DNA from: Stereocaulon alpinum
Lineage: Eukaryota > Ascomycota > Lecanoromycetes > Lecanorales > Stereocaulaceae
Direction of reading: 5' to 3'
Length of the DNA: 64,000 nucleotides
Assembly: GCA_018257865.1 (NCBI GenBank)
Contig: JAEUBA010000031.1
Location: 62,001 to 126,000 of the forward strand
Below, one piece after another: positions 32,286-42,046 of this stretch. The translations under genes were made by a program, and so were the position numbers. The notes under the pieces were generated by a model that searched no databases, was not told where the DNA came from, and saw only the letters and a program-made list of their open reading frames with translations. Position 1 is the stretch's first letter. Every line of letters starts with the position of its first letter.

Positions 32286-33979
32286 CGTTTGAATAGTACT
32301 GTGGGCGTCGACTCGTCGCTACTGTACCTTTGGCTGCTCCATGCTATGACCCTACTTGTAATGTCGCTGAATGTTTGAATATCAAGATCCTGTGGGCACT
32401 CCCGAAACTTCAGTAAGTCACCCATCTCGTGGACCAGAAAACAAATTTTTAATTCGATGGTTAGTGAAGAGTCTCCATCTTTCATTAATAACCCATGGCA
32501 GCAGAACGCCAGCTGTAATGCATTCAAATCACAGACATTGCCGTGCTTGCTTGGCAACTATGTTTCCTGCCCAATCAAAGCAATCGCCTGGCAGGACATT
32601 GCCGCTGGGATACAATTTGTGCAGAAGAATAGTATTCGTCTTGTCATAAAGAATACAAGGTATGAGTAAGCTGCTTTTGCAATTATAAATTTGAGTAAGA
32701 CTGAAATTTCCAAGCTACCTATGCAAATCCACTGGCAAAGGCGCATTGGGTCTCTGGACGCATAGTCTGAGATCTACTGAAGTTATGACACAATATAACA
32801 GTGACTGCTACAGTGGCCCTGCACTCAAGGTAGGACCGGGTGTGCTAGCCTCTGACGCCTACCAGGCGGCTCAATCAGGTGGTCTGCGTGTCGTTGGGGG
32901 GAAGTTGCCCATCTGTAGGTCTTGCAGGTGGCTTCACTTAAGCTGACGGCCATTCTACACTAAGTTCGCAGTATGAAATTGGTGCGGATCTGGTCTTTGA
33001 ATGGGAGGTCCGTGACAGCCACTGCCGACCATGTCGTCGCCACCCCTTCCAAGAACACTGATCTGTACTGGGCCTTGAGCGGCGGTGGCCCCGGAACATG
33101 TGGAGTCGTGATTTCCATAACGGTTAGGGCGCATCAAGATGGGGCAGTCGGTGGTGCATCACTATTGTTCGCCTTAGATGGCATCTCTAGAGACACCTGC
33201 TGGACAGCAATCGCTGCTTTACAGAATCAAACTTCCAGCAATTGTTGACGACGATGCGACGGCCATTCACATCACGACACCCGCCGCATTCCAGATCGCA
33301 CCATTGATAGCTCCTCGAAAGTCCGTTGTAGAGGTGAATGCAATGCTCGACCGATTCACCAAAAAATCGACAGAGCTCGGCATCACTTACACTCGCAACG
33401 TCACCTCCGAATCGACCTTTCTTAGCCATTATACCAAAGACTTCAGTCCTTTGCCTTATGGCGCATACTCAACCGCCCAGCTCCTCGGCGGACGTCTCGT
33501 CCCTCGATCTGTGGTGGAGAAGAACAACGACGCTCTCACTGCCGTGATGCGCGACATTACCGAAAACAGCGCTTTCCTACATCGCGGCGACCGCCCTCGG
33601 CGTCAGACACAACTCCAACCAAATAAAAGCAATCGCACCCAATGCGGTGCTCCCAGCTCGGCGCGACGCACTCCCGACCGTGCTCGTACCATCGCCACGG
33701 AATTTTACGCTGCCGAGATCTGTCGAGGAACAGCGAGAGACGTAGCTTACGGATTCGCTTATCCCGAAACTTACAGCTGTGACGCCAAATTCGGGAACAT
33801 ATATGAACGAGGCGGACTTTCACCTGGCAACATGGAAGGAGGACTTTTACGGTGAGAATTATGCAAGATCAAGAAGTCTCAAGGCGAAGTTTGATCCTGG
33901 TGATCTAGTCTATGCTACTACCGCAGTGGGAAACGATGCTTTGAGTGTGGCAGCTGATGGGAGGATCTGCCGTAGGTGA
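32286..33979 (+). pseudogene. Relic of a secreted FAD-linked (berberine-bridge/6-hydroxynicotine-oxidase-type) oxidase
   Basis: Blocks appear in family order but in shifting frames: VATVPLAAPCYDPTCN, then an intron-like GTAAGT, NNPWQQNASCNAF, LLGNYVSCPIKA, QKNSIRLVIKNTR (FAD-binding PCMH domain start), STGKGALGLWTHSL, GLAGGFT, stop, ADGHSTLSSQY, TPSKNTDLYWALSGGG, and a C-terminal BBE domain (ENYARSRSLKAKFDPGDLV, then TTAVGNDALSV). At least three frame changes (near 32910, 33010-33040 and 33575) and internal stops (TAA where the family has Gln; TAG near 33750) rule out a product. The intact enzyme would be a secreted flavin oxidase, commonly a tailoring enzyme of secondary metabolism. Confidence 0.85.
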
Positions 33980-34783
33980 GAGGTCAGAATCGATGATTAG
34001 GGGGCGTGAAACCAGGGGCCTTGATGCCAGACGGCCAATCGCGATCTGGCTTGAGCCCTTTTCATGTAATTAGAATACAATATCGACTAGTGTTGGGTGG
34101 ACGGTACACATAATGTCTTGAACCAGTATGGCACGTATAACTGCAAGCGATCGTATCCACGTCGTTACCGGTATATCGAACGCAACCTGACCCCGATGAA
34201 TCCATTCCTAGAGAACGTGCATGTAGCGTAACGAAGAACGTAAGCCGGACATGATCCCTCCACAACATCTGAACGCAACGGGACCCATGGTTGCGTTGGA
34301 GACTAGGGTCACATGGTAGTCAGGGAGATTAGGATCACATTTTGCTTAGTGTGACCTACTCCTTCAAAGCTGTGATCGGTTATGGTTGTCGATTGCCAAA
34401 CCATGGCGGACTAAATGCATGTAGGTGAGGTGTGGATCCTGCAGGATACGCGTTCGGGGGCTGGTGTCTGAGGAGCACAATCCCTGCAGCAGGATCATGC
34501 AAGGCGTATGCAGTGAGGAATTAAAGAATAGGGTAGCCTGATCCTTGTCCAACGGCGGTGAATGAATGAGGAAAAGCCTAGTCTTCTTGGCTTTTCGGAT
34601 TTCTAATGCTTGATTGCTTGGCAAACTGTAGGTATTGATGGCCGGGGTTCAAACACCGTCCTTCATACCCCTTTGCTCTCTCACTTTCAATCTCGCATCG
34701 ATTCCCTTTAAAGATATATAGAAGCATATTCTCTACTCCATCATCTGCTCTTCTCCAAGCTTTTCAACAAGAAATCTGTCAAT
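33980..34783. other. Intergenic before the SDR relic
   Basis: No gene seen. Just upstream of the SDR start there is an AT-rich TATA-like stretch (AAAGATATATAG, about 34710-34721), consistent with an old promoter. Confidence 0.45.
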
Positions 34784-35734
34784 ATGCCTGGCGGAAGCCC
34801 TACGAGCGTTCTCATCACCGGTGCCAATAGAGGTAAAGCATCCCTTAGCCTTTCCTCAGTCTCCCCTGATTATCCTACTTAACAGGACCTAGGTATCGGC
34901 CTCTGTCTCGTCGAAACCTACCTCTCCCACCCCTCTACCACCGTCATCGCCGGCGTCCGCGACCCCAAACACCCCACATCTCAAAAACTCTCCTCCGTTC
35001 CCAAAAACTCCTCCAGCAAACTCATCGTTGTAAAAAATCGATAACAAATCCGAGACCGACCCCGCCAACGCCGTAGCCTCGATCAAAAACCAAGGAGTCA
35101 CCAGCCTCGACCTCGTCATCGCCAACGCAGGCATCTGCAACGACTTCGCATCACTCGCTACCTGTGACCCTGCGATCGTCAAGGAGCATGTCGCCGTCAA
35201 TGGACTTGGACCTTTGTTCCTTTTCCAGGCCACGCTTCCACTGCTGCAGAAGAGTGAGGGGGCTAAGTTCGTTTGTGATCGGAAGCCCGATGGGGAGTAT
35301 TGGAGGTATGTCGGACATGCGCCCGTACCCCTATGACGGCGTATGGGACCAGCAAGGCTGTTTTCCATTGGATTGTTCGGAAGATATATTTCGAGCACCT
35401 GGAGCTGGTGAGCTTGATTATCGATCTGGGATAAGCTTTCTAGTTTATAGACCCCATCTAGAAGGAAATTGCTAAATTTCTGGCGCGTATCAGATTTGTG
35501 CAAACGGATATGGGTAATACTGGTGCGAAGCTTATTGGAATGAAGGAGGCTCCATTGTCGACGAAGGATAGTGTTGCTGGTGTGGTGGCTCAGGTATGTC
35601 TGTTCTGACTGTGAACGTATTTGCGCTCGATATGTGGGATAGATATACTGATGGGGTATTAGATTGATGCCGCTACGAAGGAAAAGGGGTCGAGAACTTT
35701 TATGGTCTGGAATGGGGCGTCTTTCCCATGGTAA
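34784..35734 (+). pseudogene. Short-chain dehydrogenase (aflatoxin Nor-1-like ketoreductase) pseudogene
   Basis: ATG 34784 gives SVLITGANRG (Rossmann Gly motif) split by a normal intron (34833-34892). Later blocks: TVIAGVRDPKHP, LDLVIANAGICNDF (NAG motif), KEHVAVNGLGPLFLFQAT, GSPMGSIGGMSDMRPYP, TAYGTSKAVFHWIVRK (YxxxK active site), FVQTDMGNTGAKL and a last intron (35594-35662). Three separate single-base insertions break the frame: one in an A6 run at 35032-35037, one near 35270 and one near 35330. The third intron, before FVQTDM, reads GGATAAGC where a GGGTAAGC donor is expected. Together these make it a pseudogene. The parent would be an NAD(P)H-dependent polyketide ketoreductase or similar. 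Confidence 0.85.
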
Positions 35735-37336
35735 TGGGACGATATTGGGCTGGGATCCATATGTTGGGTGACAAGGGATTGATGATGAAACTCACTGACT
35801 TGCTCCCATTAGCTTCAGACTACCTGTAGGAGAATAGGTCCAAGTAGAAATTTAGAGTCTTCTGCGGCTACGGTCTAGTTGTCTCGATGCACATTGAATC
35901 CAGTCAAGACAACCCTATCTCTGCATCGCGAGTAACACTGCCACTCGTAAAGCCACCCTCTCCTCTGGTCACAGGAAGAATATACATCATCCCAAGGTGG
36001 AAAACAGCCAGCGTCCCGTCGGCCAACTTTGTCACCTACCTCATTCCTCGTCTCGGATCAACATAGCCTTACCTTCCTCCGATTTTCAAGCTCCTTGATA
36101 TTATACATCTTCCACACACCACTCTATGCTTATCTAGGGCTCCCAATGCTAGTGTCTTTTATATAACAGCCGTGGCGTATCCTACTTGAAGTACCTTCCG
36201 TACCCTATCGCCAATATCAGAATTTTATCGTCGCTGCAGACATTTTTTCCGGATGGGTGTCGCTTGTAATATTCTGGCTTTCGGCAGTAAAAGCTGGGAA
36301 TCCGCTCCCCTATCCCAAGAGACGTATCCCTAGAACTTGGAGGGCTCCAAGCAGGAGGATGCCGAGCCAAGCTAAACTGCGCATATTATTCATAGCCACA
36401 CTCGTCAGTATTGTTACCTTGCTTAGCATCGTTCTATCTAGACTCAGCTTCCCACCAGTGGCCTCGCGCCATGTTCTGATACTTACATTTTGATAGCCTG
36501 AGCGTGATACATGGTGCGCTTTGTTTCGAAATACGTTAGGTCGAGATATGAGAGTATTAGGACTCCAGCCTCGACAGAACTGTCCCTTGCGTTACAATTG
36601 ATGCCGGAACTTGTTGGGTTTGACATTTTATAAATTCATAATACGCTTGTAGCAGTTCAACCGATCGCGCAGCTCTAGACCTCCTCGATCCTTTGGGACA
36701 GGAATCAGACATGAGGAACGAAAGGGCTCTCGTGGCCCAAACATTAACAGGATAAAGCAACTGGTCGAGTCTGAGGCCAGCCAAACATTATACTTATAAG
36801 TACAAAGGGTGGCTATCGGTGTGGATTTCCCTTGACTAGGTCAGCGGCGCTGAAGCTGCCCTAGTGAAGCAATTGTTAGAGCTATCAACGCGTCTCAATT
36901 ATGCACTGATCAGCAATCTGAAGGACGGCTGGAGTCTTTGTGTACTGATAGCATCGTGGCCTAGATGCAAGCAGCTGCCAATGACGGGTGTATGAAGAAG
37001 AAGAGATTTGTGGATGGCGTCTATGAGGATGGCCCTCGTGAACAGCAGTGCGCAGTTAGGTTTGAGTTCCTTGTTCAAATGATAGCTGCATTGCATAGGT
37101 ATCCAACGTACGAAATCTGCAACGCTCAAGTATGCATCTATATCCGTGTGCAAGATTATAGAGATCAGGGTCAGTATTAGCGTTTTCCTTAGTGCTATAT
37201 CTAGAAGCTTGGCAGTGATATTCAGGAGAGCCAAGAGCTTAAACTCTATGGTTTGAGAAACAGCTTGCGCGAGATCTGACTGTCTAGTGATAGTATCGGT
37301 GATTTTGCTCAACTTACTGGTTGATTAGTTATAATA
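35735..37336. other. 1.6-kb gene-free stretch
   Basis: Right flank of the decayed block. Open frames (for example minus strand 36899-37312) are hydrophobic and AT-driven and resemble no family. No RNA gene was noticed. Confidence 0.45.
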
Positions 37337-38493
37337 ATGTTTGGAATTGCGTCTTGGGTCGTCTGTTGCATTCGGCTCTTTGATGTTGTGACGGCCGCAA
37401 CGCAAAATCGTATGTGTATCTATCAAGCAAAAGTATTTTCGTATTTCCGTCAATTGTATTAGGAGAAGGAAGAGGTCTAATGGTTGAGTTTCGTAGCATT
37501 GGGTATTAATCTCGGACCGGGATACATGTACGTCTATCAAGTCCATCTTGCGTCTGTATATATTTTCTACACTAATCTCCCTCCAGCACAGCAGCCTACA
37601 TCCATCAAAACGGCACCACCACACACGTAACCCACATCAAAGGCAGCGCGGCCTACCAAGTCATCCTGGCACCGCCTGACGGCTCTGGGGGTGCAAATGC
37701 GTAAGCTGCCCTAATTCATAATTTCTCATTCTTGGGCAATTATTTCCAATGTGCATTTCCTGCGTACGTTTCTAACGACCTCAGTGCTCTCGTACCTAAG
37801 ATTCTACGGACTACGTTCAATGGCATCAAGAGTTCTGCCGATATAGTGCTTGGTGAACAAGTTAGACAGGCGGTTATCAGCATGCCTGATCATGTGGATG
37901 ATGATATGCGGGAGACTATTGAGCGTGCGGTGAGATTGGCGGGCTATTCCTTGACCATTGGCAACCTGGAAGCCACAAGCCTCAAGTACACAGACGCAGT
38001 CAGATTGACCCATAATCTCGATGTACCCGACACCCAAGAAAGGCTTTCAGTACTAGTAGACTACAACGAAGGATCTCTGGAGCTCTGGATCGTAAACGGC
38101 TGGGTGGGTGGGAAGGCGAAGGGCCATGTCATATTCCCCGAGCTTGGCGTACAAGCTATAGAGGACGAGACTGCGGATGCGTATTTCCTGACTGTTCAGC
38201 GGCGCGTAGAGACTTCGCTGAGGAAGCATCTTGAGGATAAGGAGGGGAAGATGATGCCATTGAGGGCGGTGGTGCTGGCTGGTGATGCGAGTGAGAAGGG
38301 TATGCAAGGTATGAAGAGTGCGCTGGTCGAGGCATTGGGGAACTTGAAGTATGAGGGTGCCTTAGGGTTGGTGAAGGATAGTGTTGATACGCTGTATGTT
38401 GCCGCCGTTGGGGCGGCGATGAGGGGGAGGGATATGGTGCAACGTCCGGAAAGATTTAAGGGGAAGCAGAATGCGGGCCATGGAGAGTTGTAG
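37337..38493 (+). CDS. Small secreted Hsp70/actin-like ATPase-fold protein, 308 aa
   Basis: Four exons (37337-37409, 37497-37527, 37587-37700, 37785-38493) join in phase. Exon 1 encodes a signal-peptide-like start (MFGIASWVVCCIRLFDVVTA). After it comes LGINLGPGYITAAYI, resembling the phosphate-1 strand-loop of Hsp70 (IGIDLGTTxS) but without the TT. TFNGIKSSADIVLGEQVRQA and AVISMPDHVDDDMRETIERA match the Hsp70 segment that precedes AGL. VLVDYNEGSLELWIV corresponds to phosphate-2, and AVVLAGDASEKG to the adenosine motif (VLVGGS). There is no substrate-binding domain, and the chain is shorter than a complete 380-residue NBD. It is likely a divergent Hsp70-like protein; ATPase activity is uncertain because the phosphate loops are altered. 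Splice choices for the tiny exon 2 are by eye. Confidence 0.72.
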
Positions 38494-38527
38494 ATATTCG
38501 CCTGGATCCTTGTTGTAGATATCATCA

Positions 38528-39253
38528 TCAACCGATTTCGACGCTGCCTTTTGGAACGCCCTTGCGACTCTTGAGCCGGCGAGCGAAGAACCGCATTATT
38601 GGTAGCATTTCGTCGCGGTTATGGGGCATGCCGTCTCCTGATTTGCTCCATCTGTGATACTCGACGTTCTGAAAAGCTGACTTTAGATTCGTAATGGCCG
38701 TCTTTGTGATCATGGTGTTCGAGGATCCTCCTAGCACAAGGAGAGGGGTCTTGAGGCCCTTCGCGGATGTGCTCGAGCTAGGCAACGAACCACCGATGGA
38801 AAGAATGCCTCCAAGTTCCTCAGTCGTCGATGCAGCAGCAGCAATAGCAGCCATTGCGCCTTGACCGAAGCCGAAGAACATGATTTCCTGATGCTTGTAC
38901 CCACAATCCCTGACCAGTCCATCTTCTACAATATGCTCCCTGATGATCTTGACTATTTTTGTGAAACCAGTGTCAAATTCCATATCCCCCGTTCCCGAGT
39001 CGAACTGTATGTCATCGCCCCAATGGAAGCCGCCCAGCTCGAAGGGCAAGGGCGATGGAGCTTGCAAGGAAATGCATGTTGTCTCGGGTAGGGATAGCTG
39101 CTTGCCGAGGCTCTTGAATGAGGCTAAGGTATCACCGAGGCCGTGTAGGAGAATAAGGACGTTGGTAAGCTGAGGCGATGACAATGGTGGAGGCGTGATA
39201 GTCAGGTGGGAGTAGGTAGGGAAGTCGGATAGAGTTGGAAGCCGCGTAGACAT
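38528..39253 (-). CDS. Acyl-protein-thioesterase/carboxylesterase-like protein lacking the nucleophile, 241 aa
   Basis: This single-exon frame starts at 39253 and is convergent with the Hsp70-like gene, 34 nt between stops. LILLHGLGDTLASFKSLGKQL and CISLQAPSPLPFE followed by GGFHWGDD are hallmark blocks of the phospholipase/carboxylesterase (APT1) family. At the nucleophile elbow, where APT1 has GFSQGG, it reads GFGQGA (Gly130 in place of Ser). The acid region has VLGGSSNTMIT instead of a GDxDxxV motif, so Asp is missing too. A His remains in GDGMPHNRDE. The fold should be intact, but ester hydrolysis by the usual mechanism is not possible. My recollection is that fungal orthologues share GFGQG, suggesting a conserved non-enzymatic role; this needs a search. 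Confidence 0.85.
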   Translation of the reverse strand: MSTRLPTLSDFPTYSHLTITPPPLSSPQLTNVLILLHGLGDTLASFKSLGKQLSLPETTCISLQAPSPLPFELGGFHWGDDIQFDSGTGDMEFDTGFTKIVKIIREHIVEDGLVRDCGYKHQEIMFFGFGQGAMAAIAAAASTTEELGGILSIGGSLPSSSTSAKGLKTPLLVLGGSSNTMITKTAITNLKSAFQNVEYHRWSKSGDGMPHNRDEMLPIMRFFARRLKSRKGVPKGSVEIG

Positions 39254-39962
39254 GGTTCGCGCGTGTGGGTCACTTCGTCATCAGACCCAACCCTTACGAG
39301 CGTAGCACACATGATGGGGAGAAGGCATTGGCGGTTACAGCCTCACGGCAATGGAAGACACTGATAAGTGTGAATTGTTGAATGGGAGCTTGTCTAAATA
39401 TAGATCCAGGTACAGGATCTTGCGGCAAGATCAAGCCTTTGCCAAGACGATTGACATTCGCTTGCATTTGGATCCTGCAAGTAGGTGTCTGGGCTTTGCT
39501 TGATTTTCTTGGCCTATCGAGTTGTATGAAAGATGGTATAGATGCTGGGTGAAACGCTCTAATTCTTGTTGTAAAGGTGACACCGTTTCAGACTTGAATG
39601 CTCGATAGCACAAACTTGCTTCGGCGGCCCACAAGCTAGCACAATTGAATCATACTAACGTCACCATGCAGAGCTTCAGCCAAGATAGGATAGTACGTGT
39701 GCTATGAGATCCTTGAGGAGCTGAATGGTTGGTGTGGTCTAAGGTTCCTTGTTCCAGCTGGTGGCCAGCCGATGGCGGAATGGCGGGGCAACGTGGGGCA
39801 CTTGTGTCATGGGGGGTTCAGTCTACAAATATTTAAACATGCTTCTGCCTCTTCCCTCTCCTTCTTCTCTTCATTAAATGAACCTTACACCTCTTGTTAT
39901 ATCCATCCTTGTTGAAGAATAACATCACCCATTAACAACTCACAAACCCAAAGACAAGAATC
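39254..39962. promoter_or_regulatory. Divergent promoter region with TATA-like and pyrimidine-rich elements for CipC
   Basis: Between the divergent thioesterase-like and CipC starts. AATATTTAAA at 39828-39837 is TATA-like, about 130 nt upstream of the CipC ATG, and is followed by a CT-rich tract (about 39842-39873), the usual layout upstream of highly expressed fungal genes. Confidence 0.5.
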
Positions 39963-40649
39963 ATGTTCGGTTTCGGTACGTCTACCTTACACTCTAGCTT
40001 TTCAACAGCCCACTACCCCTCTACCGTACGTGATACTATCAAGGGCCATTGCTAATTCACAATCCCGTAGACGACGCCCAACAGGCTCACCAGGAGGTCT
40101 ATGACCAAGATGGAGGTTACAACCAGCCGGACCACGAAGCCAAATTCTCCCACGAGCTCGTTGCTGGCGCTGCTTCATTCGAGGCCATGAAGCTCTTCGA
40201 GGACCACCAGCGTAAGCAGGGTAAGCCACTAACTCCATAACTTGAATTCTCGTTGAATCCTCCTTACTGACGTCTCATCAATAGGCCAGCCTGTCTCCCA
40301 TCAATTCGCCAAGGAACTCGTTGCTGGCTTTGCTGGCGGTGAAGTCGACAAGCTCGCTGAAACTCATGGTATGCAATGCTGAAATATTGTCTCCCGCACA
40401 CGACTGACTGACAGATTTCTAGGCATGAACGAAGTCGACAAGTTGCGTGCTCATCATCAAGCAAAGGAGCATGCCGAGAACTTGTACGACCAGCACTACG
40501 GCAGCCGTGATCAATATGATCCCCAATACGACCGCCCTCAGCAGCTTGGCTACCAGCGAGGTGGAGGCAACGACGGAGGTGACTCGGGCTATGGCCGGGG
40601 TGGTGGTGACTCGGGCTATGGCCGGGATGGTGGTGACTCTGGCTACTAG
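39963..40649 (+). CDS. cipC: CipC-like (DUF3759) stress/antibiotic-response protein, 157 aa
   Basis: Four exons: a 13-nt first exon 39963-39975 (MFGF), then 40071-40220, 40285-40368 and 40423-40649, all phase 1. The conserved DUF3759 core is visible: KFSHELVAGAASFEAMKLFE, then VSHQFAKELVAGFAGGEVDK, then NEVDKLRAHHQAKEHAENLY. The tail is Gly/Asp/Tyr-rich with imperfect 9-residue repeats (DSGYGRGGG, DSGYGRDGG, DSGY). CipC was described as concanamycin-induced in Aspergillus and homologues respond to stress and host contact; the molecular role is unknown. The protein is cytosolic, with no signal peptide. The strong TATA/CT-rich promoter suggests high inducible expression. Confidence 0.92.
40581..40646 (+). 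repeat. 27-bp tandem repeat encoding the CipC Gly-rich tail
   Basis: Two nearly identical 27-bp units beginning GACTCGGGCTATGGCCGG, plus a partial third (GACTCTGGCTAC). The nucleotide identity between units is higher than needed for the protein repeat, so the duplication is recent and copy number may vary among strains. Confidence 0.75.
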
Positions 40650-42046
40650 ATGCTTTCAAGCACCAAATGCCAGTAAGCCCGCGTAGGCGACGAACAAGTC
40701 AGGATAAGACTAGGAATGTTCACAAAAACAAGCTTAGTTGACAGCTTAGAACTATCACAGAGAATGATCTGATGAGATTCACCAGTTTCCAATGCAGATA
40801 CGTTGTCCATAAATTCAAATGCCGCCTCGGGTTCGTTTCGGTACCTGAGTATGTGTAATACTATAGTCGAGTTGTATTCCAATATGGCGAGACTCCCTAG
40901 CACTACTCTGCTCAAAGGAGACTGTACTCTTCCTTGCTTACCTTGTCTGGCGCATTATTCCTCGCTCTTTTGCCAAAGTCTCGTCATTGTCAAGTTCGGC
41001 AGATGGCGCCAGGGCAATACCGTTTAAGATCGTCCACAATGGCTCCCCAGGCCTTGCATTAGGCATTAGATCCCAAGTCCGCCGTCAAGCTCGACTCTCG
41101 TTCAGGACACAAGGCGCCCACCCTGTTCTCTATATAGGGTCCTTCCAGACAGTTGTATATGAATTAAGTCTCCATTGAATCATGCCCCCACTATAGCGGG
41201 TGTGAACGCGTTAGTCACTATTCAAGAGTCTTCTGCCACTCTCTCCAATACCTCTGATTTGACATCATAGCCCTAATGTCTTGTTGTCCACGCTTAGACC
41301 ACCGTACGGCATTTGCTTCCCACGGCCAAGCACTAGGGTTGAAAACGCCGTACTACACTCTAAGCCAACGCGACTGATCATGGCGGCCACGCGATTCTTC
41401 AGTAGCGAAGCGTAATAATATTTGAAGAGCGGGATTCATAGTGGGCACATAGGGATAGTCCGTACAAGCATTGACGGGCTAGAAGTATAGATCCAAGTGT
41501 TGTCTCCCTGGCGCGGGCCTCTGATAGGAACGTCAAGGGGGGCATCTGATGTAGTCATGGCGGGGTCCATGGCGGCGACAACAAGGATAGGTTTACTTCC
41601 TGTAAGGGAGGATGATAGCATAGCATAGCTTATGAATGAAGAGTTATGGGGCTCATATAAAAGTAATTTAGGGGAAGAGTCTGAGTGCTCCGCGAATTTC
41701 CTGGGGAAGATGCACGTGTTTCGGGTCAAAGCGGGAAAGGGTTAAGAGGAAGAAGATTTTTTTCGGCGTAGAGAGATTCTCGCGGAACGTCATTGCCCCA
41801 AAAAGTTTGTCAATACGCGACATTAGAGCATTACCTTATGTACTCACACGTTCTCGCCATAGGGCATGGCCATGTTGCGCATTAGAGACCACATTTGCCT
41901 AAATTTGTCCAATGTCTGAACAATGTTAATGCACCTTTTGCCCTTTCGTCTCAATTCATTCTAGGTGACTTAACGTCACCATCCCCTATCTATCCACACG
42001 CCCGCAATGCTTTTGCCAGTCCGCTGCAGACACCGTTCTACTAGCA
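40650..42046. other. Intergenic between CipC and SYG1
   Basis: About 1.4 kb with only short, family-less frames on both strands (for example minus 41436-41729). The right part should hold the SYG1 promoter; no element was assigned. Confidence 0.45.

Noticed and set aside
34640..34660. GGGGTTCAAACACCG, reminiscent of a tRNA B box
   Set aside because: No A box, acceptor stem or cloverleaf can be folded around it.
36899..37312. 137-codon hydrophobic minus-strand frame
   Set aside because: Composition is explained by AT-rich DNA; no family resemblance, and it borders exon 1 of the Hsp70-like gene on the other strand.
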